Assembly (NCBI RefSeq): GCF_900109945.1
Contig: NZ_FOBX01000002.1
Span: forward strand, 186,001 to 250,000
From: Bradyrhizobium sp. OK095
Lineage (GTDB): Bacteria > Pseudomonadota > Alphaproteobacteria > Rhizobiales > Xanthobacteraceae
Direction: 5' to 3'
DNA length: 64,000 nt
Position numbers and translations under genes: made by a program. The notes beneath the pieces were generated by a model. The model ran no database searches, was not told the DNA's origin, and was given only the letters and a program-made list of their open reading frames with translations. Below, piece after piece: positions 8,011 to 17,231 of this stretch (position 1 is the stretch's first letter; every line of letters starts with the position of its first letter).

Positions 8011-9342
8011 TTAGCGGAAGTTGCCCTTGGTCTCGGGGATCACGACCGCCCCGATCAAATAGATCACGAACACCCCGACCGAGAAGGTGGCCAGCGACAT
8101 CGGAATCCCCGCGGTGCTGCCGCTCACCAGCGAGACGAAGGTCGGCATCATGCCGCCCAACGCAAAGCCGATGTTCCAGGACAGGCCGGTGCCAGTTGCG
8201 CGTAGCGCGGTCGGGAAGCGCTCGTTCAGGAAGATCAGCACCGGCGCGTAGCCGGCATTGCCGATGAAGGCGATAGCGAACGCATAAAGCGTGATCTGCG
8301 TCGTGTCCTTGGTGGCCGCGAGGTTGAGATAGCACAGCGGCAGCAGCACGGCCGCCAAAACGCCAATGATAAGGAACGTCTTCTTGCGACCGATGCGGTC
8401 GCTCAGCGCCCCCACCAGCACGGCCGAGAAGAATGCCGACACGCTCGCGCCCATCAGGATCAGCGACGAGGTCTGGTTCGGGACCGCGTTGATGACTTTC
8501 AGGAAGCTCGGCAGATAGCCCGAAGTCAGATAGTAGCCGGCGCCACCACCGAAGGTGATCAGCAAATTGACCAGCAAGACGCCGCGATATTCGCCCGAGA
8601 ATACGTCCTTGACTGGCGCCTTCGACACCTTCACCTGCTTATTGCCTTGCTGACGCTTGAGCTCCTTGAAATACGGGGACTCCTCGAGGTTGCGGAAGAT
8701 GAACCAGCCGAGCAGCGAGCTCAGCAGCCCCGAGAAGAACATGAAGCGCCAGCCCCACACCGCAAAGGCATCACCGGGGAAGATCGAGGACGTGATCAAG
8801 AAGATCAAGGACGCGAGCAGCGCCCCGATGCCGGCGCCGCCGCCACCAACCAGACCCGACATCGCGCCGCGCCAATTCGCCGGCACCGATTCCGTGCCGA
8901 TCGTGTGCGTCGACGCCACGACGCCGCCGACGAAGATGCCCTGCACGAGGCGCATGATCAGGAAGATGATCGGCGCGAGAATGCCGACCTGCGCGATGGT
9001 CGGCAACAGGCCGAACGCCGCCGTGCTGATGCCGACACCGATGATGGCGATCAGCATGGCCTGCTTGCGGCCGTGGACGTCGGCATAATGTCCGAAGATT
9101 GCCGAGCCGAGCGGCCGCATCAGCAGCGTGACGGCGAACGAGCCGTAAACTGCGGCGAGCGACAGCGCCGGATTGCTCGACGGAAAGAACAGCGCGCCGA
9201 TAACTGGCGCCACATAAAGTAGAATGAACAAATCGAACAGATCGAGTGCCCATCCGAGCACCGACGCGATGATCGCATTGACCATCTGCTTGTTGTCTGC
9301 GGACGCTTGCGCACCTGCGACCGGCATATCCATCTCAGCCAT
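8011..9342 (-). CDS. MFS transporter, metabolite/aromatic acid:H+ symporter type
   Basis: A 443-residue inner-membrane permease with 12 predicted hydrophobic segments. The loop 2-3 signature reads GSAIFGHYADVHGRKQ and the mirrored loop 8-9 signature GALSDRIGRKK; both are typical of the metabolite:H+ symporter group of sugar-porter-like MFS proteins. ATG 9342 follows a strong GGGGGAGG. It is the last gene of the furan-carboxylate group, 72 bp after hmfE, so it is the best candidate for uptake of 2-furoate or furandicarboxylate, equivalent in position to hmfT genes. Substrate assignment is by context only. Confidence 0.85.
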   Translation of the reverse strand: MAEMDMPVAGAQASADNKQMVNAIIASVLGWALDLFDLFILLYVAPVIGALFFPSSNPALSLAAVYGSFAVTLLMRPLGSAIFGHYADVHGRKQAMLIAIIGVGISTAAFGLLPTIAQVGILAPIIFLIMRLVQGIFVGGVVASTHTIGTESVPANWRGAMSGLVGGGGAGIGALLASLIFLITSSIFPGDAFAVWGWRFMFFSGLLSSLLGWFIFRNLEESPYFKELKRQQGNKQVKVSKAPVKDVFSGEYRGVLLVNLLITFGGGAGYYLTSGYLPSFLKVINAVPNQTSSLILMGASVSAFFSAVLVGALSDRIGRKKTFLIIGVLAAVLLPLCYLNLAATKDTTQITLYAFAIAFIGNAGYAPVLIFLNERFPTALRATGTGLSWNIGFALGGMMPTFVSLVSGSTAGIPMSLATFSVGVFVIYLIGAVVIPETKGNFR

Positions 9343-9414
9343 TTTGTTTTACCTCCCCCGTTTTAAGTTAGCCGCGGTCCGCAACATTGCGAGCCGCGGC
9401 AGTTCTGTCGCGTC

Positions 9415-10221
9415 TCAGCGGCCGGCGAATTTCGGCGGACGCTTGGCGTTGAAGGCCTCGACGCCTTCCTTGAAGTCTTCCGACTGACGCAACCGGCTGT
9501 AGCAATGGCCTTCGAGCTCGATGGCGATGGCCAACGTTGAATCCTCGGTATCGTTGAGGAGTTTTTTGGCGGTGCGCTGCGCCAGCGGCGAGAAGGTGCG
9601 GAGCTCGTCGACCAGCTTGTCGGTCGCCTTCTCCAACTCGGCATCCGGCACGCATTCGGTGGCGATGCCCCAGTCGAACGCCTGCTTGGCCGAGATGCGC
9701 TTCGAGCGCATCACGATGTCCTTGGTGCGGGTGATGCCGACCATCTTCTGGAGACGCGCCGAGCCGCCCGAGCCCGGGATCTGGCCGAGCTTCTGCTCCG
9801 GCAGCGCGTATTGCGTGGTCTCCGACGCGATGCGGAAGTCGCAGGCGAGCGACAGCTCGAAGCCGACGCCGAAGCAATAGCCGCGGTTGGCGACGATCAC
9901 AGGTTTTGCGCAGCGCGCGGGTGCGGCGATGTTCCAGGCGAGCTTGGAAACGTGTTCCGGGCTCGCTTCCATAAAGCCGCCGATATTGCCGCCGCTGGAG
10001 AAATGCTCTCCCTCGCCGCGCACCACGATCACGCGGACGCGCGGATCCTCGTCCAGCGTCTCGAAGGTCAGCCGCAGCTGGTCGCGCTGCGGCATCGCCA
10101 CGATGTTGTAGGGCGGACGCCCCAGGATGATGTCGGCGCGCTCATGCGCCTCGTCGATCTCGACCTTGAACCCGTCGAGCTTGGCAAGCCGGGGATCGGC
10201 AAATGTGTAGGGTGACGGCAT
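9415..10221 (-). CDS. hmfE: Enoyl-CoA hydratase-fold protein, probable 2-oxoglutaroyl-CoA hydrolase (HmfE)
   Basis: A 268-residue crotonase-superfamily protein. The oxyanion-hole segment is SSGGNIGGFME and the second is GYCFGVGFELSLACDFRIAS; the glycine-rich helix start is conserved, as is PGSGGSARL. In the furoate pathway this family member hydrolyses 2-oxoglutaroyl-CoA to 2-oxoglutarate. The assignment rests on its position 27 bp after furoyl-CoA synthetase in an hmfABCD-E order; by fold alone it could be a hydratase/isomerase or a benzoate-pathway ring hydrolase. The start ATG has AAGGA upstream. Confidence 0.78.
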   Translation of the reverse strand: MPSPYTFADPRLAKLDGFKVEIDEAHERADIILGRPPYNIVAMPQRDQLRLTFETLDEDPRVRVIVVRGEGEHFSSGGNIGGFMEASPEHVSKLAWNIAAPARCAKPVIVANRGYCFGVGFELSLACDFRIASETTQYALPEQKLGQIPGSGGSARLQKMVGITRTKDIVMRSKRISAKQAFDWGIATECVPDAELEKATDKLVDELRTFSPLAQRTAKKLLNDTEDSTLAIAIELEGHCYSRLRQSEDFKEGVEAFNAKRPPKFAGR

Positions 10222-10248
10222 GTTGGCTTCCTTCTGTTGACGATTGAT

Positions 10249-11793
10249 TCAGGCGACGTCCGATGGCGGCAGGCGCTCGGCCTCGTATTCTCCGGCGACG
10301 AGCAGTCGCCGCAGCAACTTGCCGACCGGCGATTTCGGGATCGCGTCGACGAAAACGTAACGGCGCGGCCGCTTGAAATTGGCAAGGCCTGAGGTGCGGC
10401 AAAACTGCTCCAGCTCGACGTCGGAGACGGCGCGATTGCGCTTGACGAAGGCGGCGACGACCTTGCCCCATTTCTCGTCGGCGACGCCGACCACCGCGAC
10501 CTCGTCGACATCAGGATGCAGCGACAGGCAGCTTTCGATCTCGACTGGCGAGACGTTCTCGCCGCCGGTGATGATCATGTCGTCGACGCGGCCGGTGACG
10601 AAGAGATCGCCGTCGGGATCGACGAAGCCGGTGTCGCCGGTGAAGTACCAGCCTTCGCGCAGGGACTTGGCGTCGGCCTCCGGACGGCGCCAATAGCCTT
10701 CGAAGGCTTCATCGCCGGCGAGCGTCGCGATGATCTCGCCCTCCTCGCCGACCGCCGCAAGCTCCGCGACCGAACGCGCGCCGATGCGCACGACCTTGAC
10801 GTGCTGGTTCAACCCCGCCTTGCCGGCCGAGCCGGGCTTTGCCGCCGCGTTCTGGTCGATCGTAAACGTATAGATCTCGGAGCTGCCGTAGTGGTTGACG
10901 AACAGGTTTGGCTTGAATGCCTCGTTCAGCTTCTTCAGCAGGCCATCGGTCATCGACGCGCCCGCAAAACCGAGCTTGCGCACGCTCGATACGTCGGTTT
11001 TGGCAAAGGCGTCGTGGTGAACGAGGTCGTGATAGAGCGTCGGCACCAGATAGAGGTTGGTGATTTCTTCTTTCTCGATCAGCACCAGCGCCTGACGGCT
11101 GTCATAGCGCGGCAGGCAAATAAAACTGCCGCCGATCAGCGACATCGCCAGCAGCGAGCGGACCCCCATGGTGTGGTAGAGCGGCATCACGCCGAGCGTG
11201 CGCTCGCCGCGGCCGTAGAGATTTTGCGCGACATGGGCGATCGCTGCCGCGCGCTCGGCGCGATGCCGGCGCGGCACGCCCTTCGGCCGCGACGTCGTGC
11301 CCGAGGTGTAGAGCATGATCGACCAGGCATCGGCGCCGACGCGCGGCTCGGCGTCCGGCGCGCTGTCCTTGATCAGGTCGGAAACATTGATGGCATCGCC
11401 CGTTCCGGGATCGACGGAGACGCGCAGTAGCTTGCCTGATAGCGCCGATCCCTGCACCGCCTCGGCGGAAATGTCCTGATAGACAATCGCGCAGGCTTCG
11501 GCGTTCTCGATGCAGTAATCGAGTTCGTCGGACTTGGCGCGCCAGTTGATCGGCGTGATCACGAGGCCTGCGAACTGGCAGGCCCAATGCAGCGTCGCGG
11601 CTTCCCAGCGATTTTGCAACAGCGTGACAACGTGATCGCCGGGCTTGAGGCCAAGGCGGTCGAAGGAAGCCAACAGCGCGGAAATCCTGGCGTACCATTG
11701 CCGGTAGGTCAGGCGGAGATCGCCGTCGACCAGTGCAACAGCGTTTGGATCGCGCGCGACGCTGGCCATGAAGCTGCTGGCGAGATCAAGCAT
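10249..11793 (-). CDS. hmfD: AMP-dependent acyl-CoA ligase, probable 2-furoyl-CoA synthetase (HmfD)
   Basis: A 514-residue acid:CoA ligase of the ANL superfamily. It shows the P-loop LYTSGTTSRPKG (161-172), the A5 region HYGSSEIYTFT, the A7-A8 block YFTGDTGF...GRVDDMIITGGENVSPVEIE, and the catalytic Lys of PKSPVGK (about K492). It would activate 2-furoate with ATP and CoA. The start is fixed by an 8-bp overlap with the stop of hmfC (ATGCTTGA); a longer upstream frame overlapping hmfC is not used. Linkage to the molybdenum dehydrogenase and UbiD genes supports furoate over benzoate, but specificity is not proven. Confidence 0.8.
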   Translation of the reverse strand: MLDLASSFMASVARDPNAVALVDGDLRLTYRQWYARISALLASFDRLGLKPGDHVVTLLQNRWEAATLHWACQFAGLVITPINWRAKSDELDYCIENAEACAIVYQDISAEAVQGSALSGKLLRVSVDPGTGDAINVSDLIKDSAPDAEPRVGADAWSIMLYTSGTTSRPKGVPRRHRAERAAAIAHVAQNLYGRGERTLGVMPLYHTMGVRSLLAMSLIGGSFICLPRYDSRQALVLIEKEEITNLYLVPTLYHDLVHHDAFAKTDVSSVRKLGFAGASMTDGLLKKLNEAFKPNLFVNHYGSSEIYTFTIDQNAAAKPGSAGKAGLNQHVKVVRIGARSVAELAAVGEEGEIIATLAGDEAFEGYWRRPEADAKSLREGWYFTGDTGFVDPDGDLFVTGRVDDMIITGGENVSPVEIESCLSLHPDVDEVAVVGVADEKWGKVVAAFVKRNRAVSDVELEQFCRTSGLANFKRPRRYVFVDAIPKSPVGKLLRRLLVAGEYEAERLPPSDVA

Positions 11794-12304
11794 CTGACGT
11801 CTCTTTTTTGGATGAAGCGAGTTCTGCGGCTGCTTCAAGCGCCGCCTGGATGATGGGGGTGTAGCCGGTGCAGCGGCAGATATGCCCGCTGAGGAGGTCG
11901 CGAATCTCGGCCTCGGTCGGCGTCGGGTTCCCAGCGAGGTAGTGATCGAGCGACATCAAAATGCCCGCGGTGCAGAAGCCGCACTGGAGCGCATGGTTGC
12001 GGCGGAATGCCTGTTGCAGCACGCCGAGACGGTCGGCCGACGGCGCGAGCCCTTCGACTGTCCTAAGCTCGCAGCCTTCAACTTGTGCGGCGAGTGTCAG
12101 GCAGGACCGGGTCAGCATGCCGTCGACGATGATGGTGCAGGCGCCGCAGACGCCGTGTTCGCAGCCGACATGGGTGCCGGTCGCACCCAGCTGGTGGCGC
12201 AAGAAATCGGACAGCAGCATGCGCGGCTCGGCCTCGCCCTCGACAAGCTTTCCGTTCAGCGAGAAACGGACGGAGTGGCGGGCATCTGCCTTGAGACGAG
12301 TCAT
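11786..12304 (-). CDS. hmfC: [2Fe-2S] small subunit of molybdenum hydroxylase, probable 2-furoyl-CoA dehydrogenase (HmfC)
   Basis: A 172-residue iron-sulfur subunit of the xanthine-dehydrogenase family. The plant-ferredoxin-type cluster ligands are C48, C53, C56 and C68; the second all-helical cluster uses C108, C111, C143 and C145 (CGFC, CRC). It relays electrons from the molybdenum subunit to the FAD subunit. The ATG overlaps the hmfB stop as ATGA, and its stop overlaps the hmfD start, so translation is probably coupled. Length is normal for CoxS/HmfC proteins, and no Tat signal is present, as expected for cytoplasmic members. Confidence 0.87.
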   Translation of the reverse strand: MTRLKADARHSVRFSLNGKLVEGEAEPRMLLSDFLRHQLGATGTHVGCEHGVCGACTIIVDGMLTRSCLTLAAQVEGCELRTVEGLAPSADRLGVLQQAFRRNHALQCGFCTAGILMSLDHYLAGNPTPTEAEIRDLLSGHICRCTGYTPIIQAALEAAAELASSKKETSDA

Positions 12305-13116
12305 TGCAGCACCTCGCCGATCAGATCACGGCCGATCATGCGCACGAGATCGCGGCGATAGCGCGCGGTGGCGTGGACATCGTCACGGGCTCCGAGCTCA
12401 TAAGCGAAGGCGTTGAGGGCGTCGTCGAGCGCGCTGCCCTCAAGCCGCGGCCAGTCGCGCGCGGTCGGTACGTCGGCGACGCCGCCGACGGCGAGACGCA
12501 CCCCGGTGGAGGTTTTCATCGCGGCGCAGGCGACAATGGCGAAATCGCCATGACGGCGCGCGACCTCGCGGAAGGCGGCGCGCGATCCCTTGATGACAGG
12601 CAGCGAAATGCCTTCAATCAGCTCGTCATCGCTGCGCGCGGTCAGCATCATGCCTGCAAAGAAGTCCTTGGCCGCGACGCGGCGGCGGCGTTTGGCGTTG
12701 CGCAAAAGCACCTCGCCGCCGAGCGCGACCAGCGTCAGCGGCATCTCGGCGCTGGGATCGGCATGCGCGAGCGAGCCGCAAATGGTGCCGCGGCTGCGGG
12801 TCTGCATATGCCCAACCCAGGGGAGAGCCAGCGCCACCAGCGGCAGCGCGTCGACAAGGTCCGGCCAAGCGAGGAGATCAGCTTGACGCACGCCGGCGCC
12901 GATGATGACCGTATCGCCCTTGCGCTGGATCTTGCGTAGCTCCTCGAGCCGCATGATGTCGATCAGCAGTTTTGGCTTGGCGAGGCGCATGTTGAGCATC
13001 GCCATCAGCGACTGCCCGCCCGCGAGCACACGCGCATCGCCGCCTTGCTGCGCGAGCCCATCGAGAACGTCACCGATGCTTTCGGCGCGGAGATAATCGA
13101 ATGCGGGCGGCTTCAT
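12301..13116 (-). CDS. hmfB: FAD-binding subunit of molybdenum hydroxylase, probable 2-furoyl-CoA dehydrogenase (HmfB)
   Basis: A 271-residue CoxM-type flavoprotein subunit. FAD-binding motifs are ARVLAGGQSLMAMLNMR (about 28-44) and RGTICGSLAHADPSAE, where a Cys replaces the first Gly of the usual TIGG/TVGG turn. It accepts electrons from the 2Fe-2S subunit. ATG at 13116 overlaps the hmfA stop (ATGA) and its own stop overlaps the hmfC start in the same way, so the three subunits are translationally coupled. The assignment to furoyl-CoA follows from the neighbouring ligase and decarboxylase. Confidence 0.86.
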   Translation of the reverse strand: MKPPAFDYLRAESIGDVLDGLAQQGGDARVLAGGQSLMAMLNMRLAKPKLLIDIMRLEELRKIQRKGDTVIIGAGVRQADLLAWPDLVDALPLVALALPWVGHMQTRSRGTICGSLAHADPSAEMPLTLVALGGEVLLRNAKRRRRVAAKDFFAGMMLTARSDDELIEGISLPVIKGSRAAFREVARRHGDFAIVACAAMKTSTGVRLAVGGVADVPTARDWPRLEGSALDDALNAFAYELGARDDVHATARYRRDLVRMIGRDLIGEVLQ

Positions 13117-16100
13117 CGGCGCCCCCCGAACAGGCTCGCGACCTTTGCCAGCAGGGCGAATAGCGAAAAGCCCCCGCCCGCTGCGCCACCGCCGCCAGCC
13201 TTGCGCGCAAGCGCGGTGAAGAACTGGCCGATGATCACGCGCGTCGCGCCGTCGAGCAGGCGGCCACCGATGCTCGCGACCTTGCCGCCGATCGCGGCGT
13301 CGTAGCTGTAGGCCAGCTTTGTCCCGCCATTGCCGTCGGGCGCGAGCGTGATGCGCCCTTCCGCATTGCCAAAACCGAGCGCGCCGGTGGCACCGCCGCG
13401 CAAGGTGACCGCGCGCGGCGGATCGAGATCGAACAGTTCCACGTCGGCGCGATAGCGCCCACTGACGGGGCCGATGCCGAGCGTGACGTCGGCGCCGAAA
13501 TGCGTATCGGTGATCTTGTCGACGCGCTGGCACCCGGGAATGACGGACTGCAGCGTCGCGGGATCGAGCAGCATCGCCCAGACCTGCTCCGGCGCGCCCT
13601 TGACGGACGCCTGCCCCTCGCCGCGCAACCGCCGGTCGCCTTCGCGCACAGGCGCGGTGGTTGCACCGCCGGCGGGAGGCGGCGGCTCGTCGCCGCGCAC
13701 CAATTCGGCAAGCCGCGCGGGCACAAGAGGCAGCGTGATATCGGCAACGCCGAGCGCATCCGCGACCGCATTGGCGAGACACACCGGCGTCGACATGCAA
13801 TTGCCTTCACCGACGCCCTTTGCGCCGAGCGGCGTGAACGGCGACGGCGTCTCCATGTGGAAGATCTCGGGCTCCGGCACCTCCGTGGTGGTCGGCAGCA
13901 GATAATCGGCGAGCGTTCCCGTCAGAAAGCTGCCGTCCTCGGCGTAGGCGTATTCCTCGTACAGCGCAGCACCCAGCGCCTGGGCAAAACCGCCGCGGAT
14001 CTGGCCGTTGACCATGCCGGGATGCAAAATGGTGCCGCAATCGTGCATGGTGACGTAGCGGTCGATCCGCGTCTCCAGCGTGGTGCGGTCGATCTCGACA
14101 CCGCAGAAATCGAAAATAAAGCCGTGGCAGAGCGAGGAGTTGATGCGGTCGTCCTCGTCGGGCGGCGTCAGCTCCGGCGGCGTCCAGAACACGGTCTCGC
14201 GGATGGTCTGGCCGGCGTCATCAGGCAGCGAGCCCGGCGACCAATGGCTGAGCGCTGCGACACGCGAGAACGCAATGCGGTTCTCCGGATTATGCTTCGA
14301 GGCAACGAAGCCCTTTGCGAACACGATGTCCGCGGCTTCGACGTTGAGCTGGCTGGCGGCAATGCGGGCGAGACGGCCGGCAACACGCTCGGCCGCGAGC
14401 TTCGCCGTGCCGGCCACGGCTGCCGCAAACCGGCTGGCGTAATTCCCTGAAGCGATCGACCAGGCATCCTTGGCGGTGTCGATCTCGGTGTTGACGCGGA
14501 TGTCTTTTGGCTGGAGGCCGAAGACGTCGGCAACGACCTGCGACAGCACCGTGCGATGGCCCTGCCCCTGCGGCACCGAGGCGACATGAACGGTGACGCT
14601 GCCGACCGGATCGAGACCGACCGTTGCAGTCGCCTGCGCGCCGTTCTTAGGACCGGCCTTGCGGCGCTCGGCGGCCGTCAGCACGGTGGTGATGTAGCCC
14701 ATGTTGGAGACGCTGGGCTCAACCACCGCGGTGAAGCCGATCCCGTAGAGTCGCCCCTGCGCACGCGCCTCGTCGCGCCGCGCTTTAAGTTCGGCAAGTC
14801 TGCCCTGCGCGACTGCGCGCGCGACGGCCTCCTGGTAGTTGCCGGAATCCAGCAGCGCGCCGGTCGCGGTACGATAGGGGAACGTGCCTGCATCGATCAG
14901 ATTGCGCGTGATCACATCGAGCGGATCGAGGCCGAGGCTTATTGCGATCCTCTGAACCAATCGCTCCAGCGCGAAATAGACCTGCGGGCCACCAAAGCCG
15001 CGGTTGAGGCCGGTCGGCGTCTTGTTGGTGACGACGACGCGGTTACGGATCTTGACGTGGCGAACGTCGTAGGCGCCGGTCATATTGCCGTGCATGCGGT
15101 AGAGCGTCGCCGGCTCCGGCGCGCGCAGATGCGCACCGCAATCCTCGACCTGGTCCCAATCGAGCGCGAGTATCTTGCCATCGGCCGCCACGGCCGCAGA
15201 CAATGTTGTCGCGCGATTGGTCGCCGACACCGATGCGGTGAGATGCTCGAGCCGATCCTCGATCCACTTCACCGGCTTACCCGTGACCCGCGCGGCGGCG
15301 GCGATCAGCACGATGTAAGGAAACACGCCCTGCTTGACGCCAAAGCTGCCGCCGGAATCCGGTGGCGTGCGCAGCCGCAGCCGATTGCCCGGCACTTTGA
15401 GCGCGCGCGCAATCACGGTGTGGATGCTGAACGGACCCTGGAAATTGGCGAGCACCTCATAGGCGTCCTCGCCGGCATCATGCGAGGCGACAACGCCGTA
15501 GGTCTCGATCGGCGTGCAGGAGTTGCGGGGATAGCGGATGTCGATGGAGAAGCGATGCGGCGCCTCCGCAAAGGCTTTTTCAGGATCGCCGTAGCGGAAG
15601 GCGCGTTCGCTGGCAAGATTGCCGGGAAAGCCGTCATGCAGCACCGGCACGCCTGATACGAGCGCACTAAGCGGATCGACCACGGCACCGCGCGGGCGGT
15701 ATTCGACGTTGATCAGCTCGGCCGCATCCTCGGCGCGCGCACGATCGGTTGCAACGACCACGGCAACGGGTTCGCCGACATAGCGCACGCGGTCCATCGC
15801 GATGGGCCAGCATTCGACCGGCGCCTTCACGCCGACGACCAGGGTTGTCGTGACCGCCTTGACGTCCTCGCCGGTCAGGACCGCCGCAACGCCCGCAAGG
15901 CGTTTCGCGGCTTCAACGTCGATCGAGAGAATGTCGGCATGCGCGTGCGGCGAGCGCAAGATCGTCGCGTGCAGCGTGCCGGGCGCAACGCCGAGATCGT
16001 CGATGAAGCGGCCGCCGCCAGAGAGCAGCGCGGCATCCTCGACGCGCTCGATCGAACGCCCGACCCACGGCCTGTCGTCACTCTGATCGACTGAATTTGC

Positions 16101-16124
16101 GGATTGAACCGCAGCCTGCACCAT
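13113..16124 (-). CDS. hmfA: Molybdenum-binding large subunit of 2-furoyl-CoA dehydrogenase with C-terminal CoxG domain (HmfA)
   Basis: A 1003-residue protein. Residues 1-800 are a xanthine-dehydrogenase/aldehyde-oxidoreductase large subunit holding Mo-pterin cytosine dinucleotide: GGSFGVKQG, RGFGGPQVYFALERL, a QGQGH cofactor motif, and the catalytic Glu of GAKGVGEG (about E773). No CO-dehydrogenase selenium/copper Cys loop is seen. It would hydroxylate furoyl-CoA at C5. A Pro/Gly linker leads to a second domain at about 830-975 that matches CoxG/SRPBCC proteins, then a Gly-rich stretch and a hydrophobic tail (986-1003). The CoxG fusion is discussed in the findings. A GGGAGG lies 11 bases before ATG 16124. 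The 143 bp upstream to the AraC gene may hold its promoter. Confidence 0.85.
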   Translation of the reverse strand: MVQAAVQSANSVDQSDDRPWVGRSIERVEDAALLSGGGRFIDDLGVAPGTLHATILRSPHAHADILSIDVEAAKRLAGVAAVLTGEDVKAVTTTLVVGVKAPVECWPIAMDRVRYVGEPVAVVVATDRARAEDAAELINVEYRPRGAVVDPLSALVSGVPVLHDGFPGNLASERAFRYGDPEKAFAEAPHRFSIDIRYPRNSCTPIETYGVVASHDAGEDAYEVLANFQGPFSIHTVIARALKVPGNRLRLRTPPDSGGSFGVKQGVFPYIVLIAAAARVTGKPVKWIEDRLEHLTASVSATNRATTLSAAVAADGKILALDWDQVEDCGAHLRAPEPATLYRMHGNMTGAYDVRHVKIRNRVVVTNKTPTGLNRGFGGPQVYFALERLVQRIAISLGLDPLDVITRNLIDAGTFPYRTATGALLDSGNYQEAVARAVAQGRLAELKARRDEARAQGRLYGIGFTAVVEPSVSNMGYITTVLTAAERRKAGPKNGAQATATVGLDPVGSVTVHVASVPQGQGHRTVLSQVVADVFGLQPKDIRVNTEIDTAKDAWSIASGNYASRFAAAVAGTAKLAAERVAGRLARIAASQLNVEAADIVFAKGFVASKHNPENRIAFSRVAALSHWSPGSLPDDAGQTIRETVFWTPPELTPPDEDDRINSSLCHGFIFDFCGVEIDRTTLETRIDRYVTMHDCGTILHPGMVNGQIRGGFAQALGAALYEEYAYAEDGSFLTGTLADYLLPTTTEVPEPEIFHMETPSPFTPLGAKGVGEGNCMSTPVCLANAVADALGVADITLPLVPARLAELVRGDEPPPPAGGATTAPVREGDRRLRGEGQASVKGAPEQVWAMLLDPATLQSVIPGCQRVDKITDTHFGADVTLGIGPVSGRYRADVELFDLDPPRAVTLRGGATGALGFGNAEGRITLAPDGNGGTKLAYSYDAAIGGKVASIGGRLLDGATRVIIGQFFTALARKAGGGGAAGGGFSLFALLAKVASLFGGRR

Positions 16125-16267
16125 GTCCCGGCATACCTCCCGACGCGTTCTTTGACGCGACGGTGACAGATGTCAGGACAGGGGATGCGGGGGCCATACC
16201 GCCCGCTCTCACGACTTACCAAATCGTCTCATTCGCGCGCGTGCAGCGCAATATCAGTCCGCAAGAC

Positions 16268-17107
16268 TCAACCCGCAAGACGCGAGACGTTGCGAAACTC
16301 GCGCGGGCTGACGCCGGCATGATCGCGGAAGAAGCGCGTGAAATGCGCGGGCTCCGGAAAACCAAACCGCTCGCTGAGCTCGCCGAGCGGCGTGTCCTCG
16401 CGCATGACGGCATCGAGCGCGCGCTCCATGCGGACGACGTTCAGATAAAGCTTTGGCGAGACGCCGAGCGAGGTCTCGAACAGGCGGAAGAACTGCGCGC
16501 GAGAGAGCCCCGCGCCCTTCACGAACTGATCGACATTGGCATAAGAGTCCTGCACCCGCATCGCGTCCATCGCGCGGCGGATGCGCCAATCGCAGCTCAC
16601 CGCGCTCATGCCGCGGATCGAGGTCGGGAAGCTGCGCCACGGGGTGAAGCGCTCGATCACTGCGATCATCAGATCGGACAGCGTCTGCTCATGCGTATGT
16701 ACCGCATCCGGATTCGCCATCATTTCAGCCGCCAAATGCAACGTGAGCTGGCGGATGCGCGGCGACACCTCGCCTGACGGCCGCTCGAAAAAGCCCGGCG
16801 CACCACTGGCGGCCCAGCCGGGACGGAACTCTTTCAGCCACTCCGGCTCGATATATAGCGCCATGATCAGCGTACGCGGTCGGTCGGCGTCATGCACATA
16901 AGCGTGCGGCTTCCAGCCGTCGACGAGAACGGCGGCGGTGTCGGTGAGCGGCGTCACCTGGTCGCCGACCAGAAACTGGGTGTCGGCGCCCTCGACCTTG
17001 AGCAGGACGTGGCAGTGATGATGGGCGTGGCGGACCAGCGAACGATCCATGTCGAGCAGCGCAACCCTGCCGAAAGCGCCATGAGCGATGCGCAGGGCCG
17101 TCGACAT
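16268..17107 (-). CDS. AraC family transcriptional regulator of the furan gene group
   Basis: A 279-residue regulator with an N-terminal cupin-like sensing domain (about 1-150) and two C-terminal AraC helix-turn-helix units from about residue 180 (AQFFRLFETSLGVSPKLYLNVVRM, then GFPEPAHFTRFFRDHAGVSPREFR). The start at 17107 (MSTALRIAHG) is chosen because GGGAGGAAGG lies five bases before it; a longer frame adds ten residues without a binding site. It sits between hmfF and hmfA in the same orientation, matching the AraC-type regulator reported near furoate genes in pseudomonads. Probable activator of hmfABCDE. Confidence 0.85.
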   Translation of the reverse strand: MSTALRIAHGAFGRVALLDMDRSLVRHAHHHCHVLLKVEGADTQFLVGDQVTPLTDTAAVLVDGWKPHAYVHDADRPRTLIMALYIEPEWLKEFRPGWAASGAPGFFERPSGEVSPRIRQLTLHLAAEMMANPDAVHTHEQTLSDLMIAVIERFTPWRSFPTSIRGMSAVSCDWRIRRAMDAMRVQDSYANVDQFVKGAGLSRAQFFRLFETSLGVSPKLYLNVVRMERALDAVMREDTPLGELSERFGFPEPAHFTRFFRDHAGVSPREFRNVSRLAG

Positions 17108-17231
17108 CAGTTCCTTCCTCCCGGCATTGCGCCGCAAAATGATTGGCTTGTTGGCGCGGCACTATAAGCAGCACCCGCTACATATTCCAACCGCGCACAA
17201 AGACGCAAGTTGCAGGCGGCCGGTAATCCGC

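Noticed and set aside
11786..16124. Reading the three-subunit molybdenum enzyme as aerobic CO dehydrogenase because of the CoxS/CoxM/CoxL/CoxG likeness
   Set aside because: The form I CO dehydrogenase active-site Cys loop is not seen, and the neighbours are an acyl-CoA ligase, a crotonase and UbiD/UbiX genes, which fit a CoA-thioester hydroxylase.
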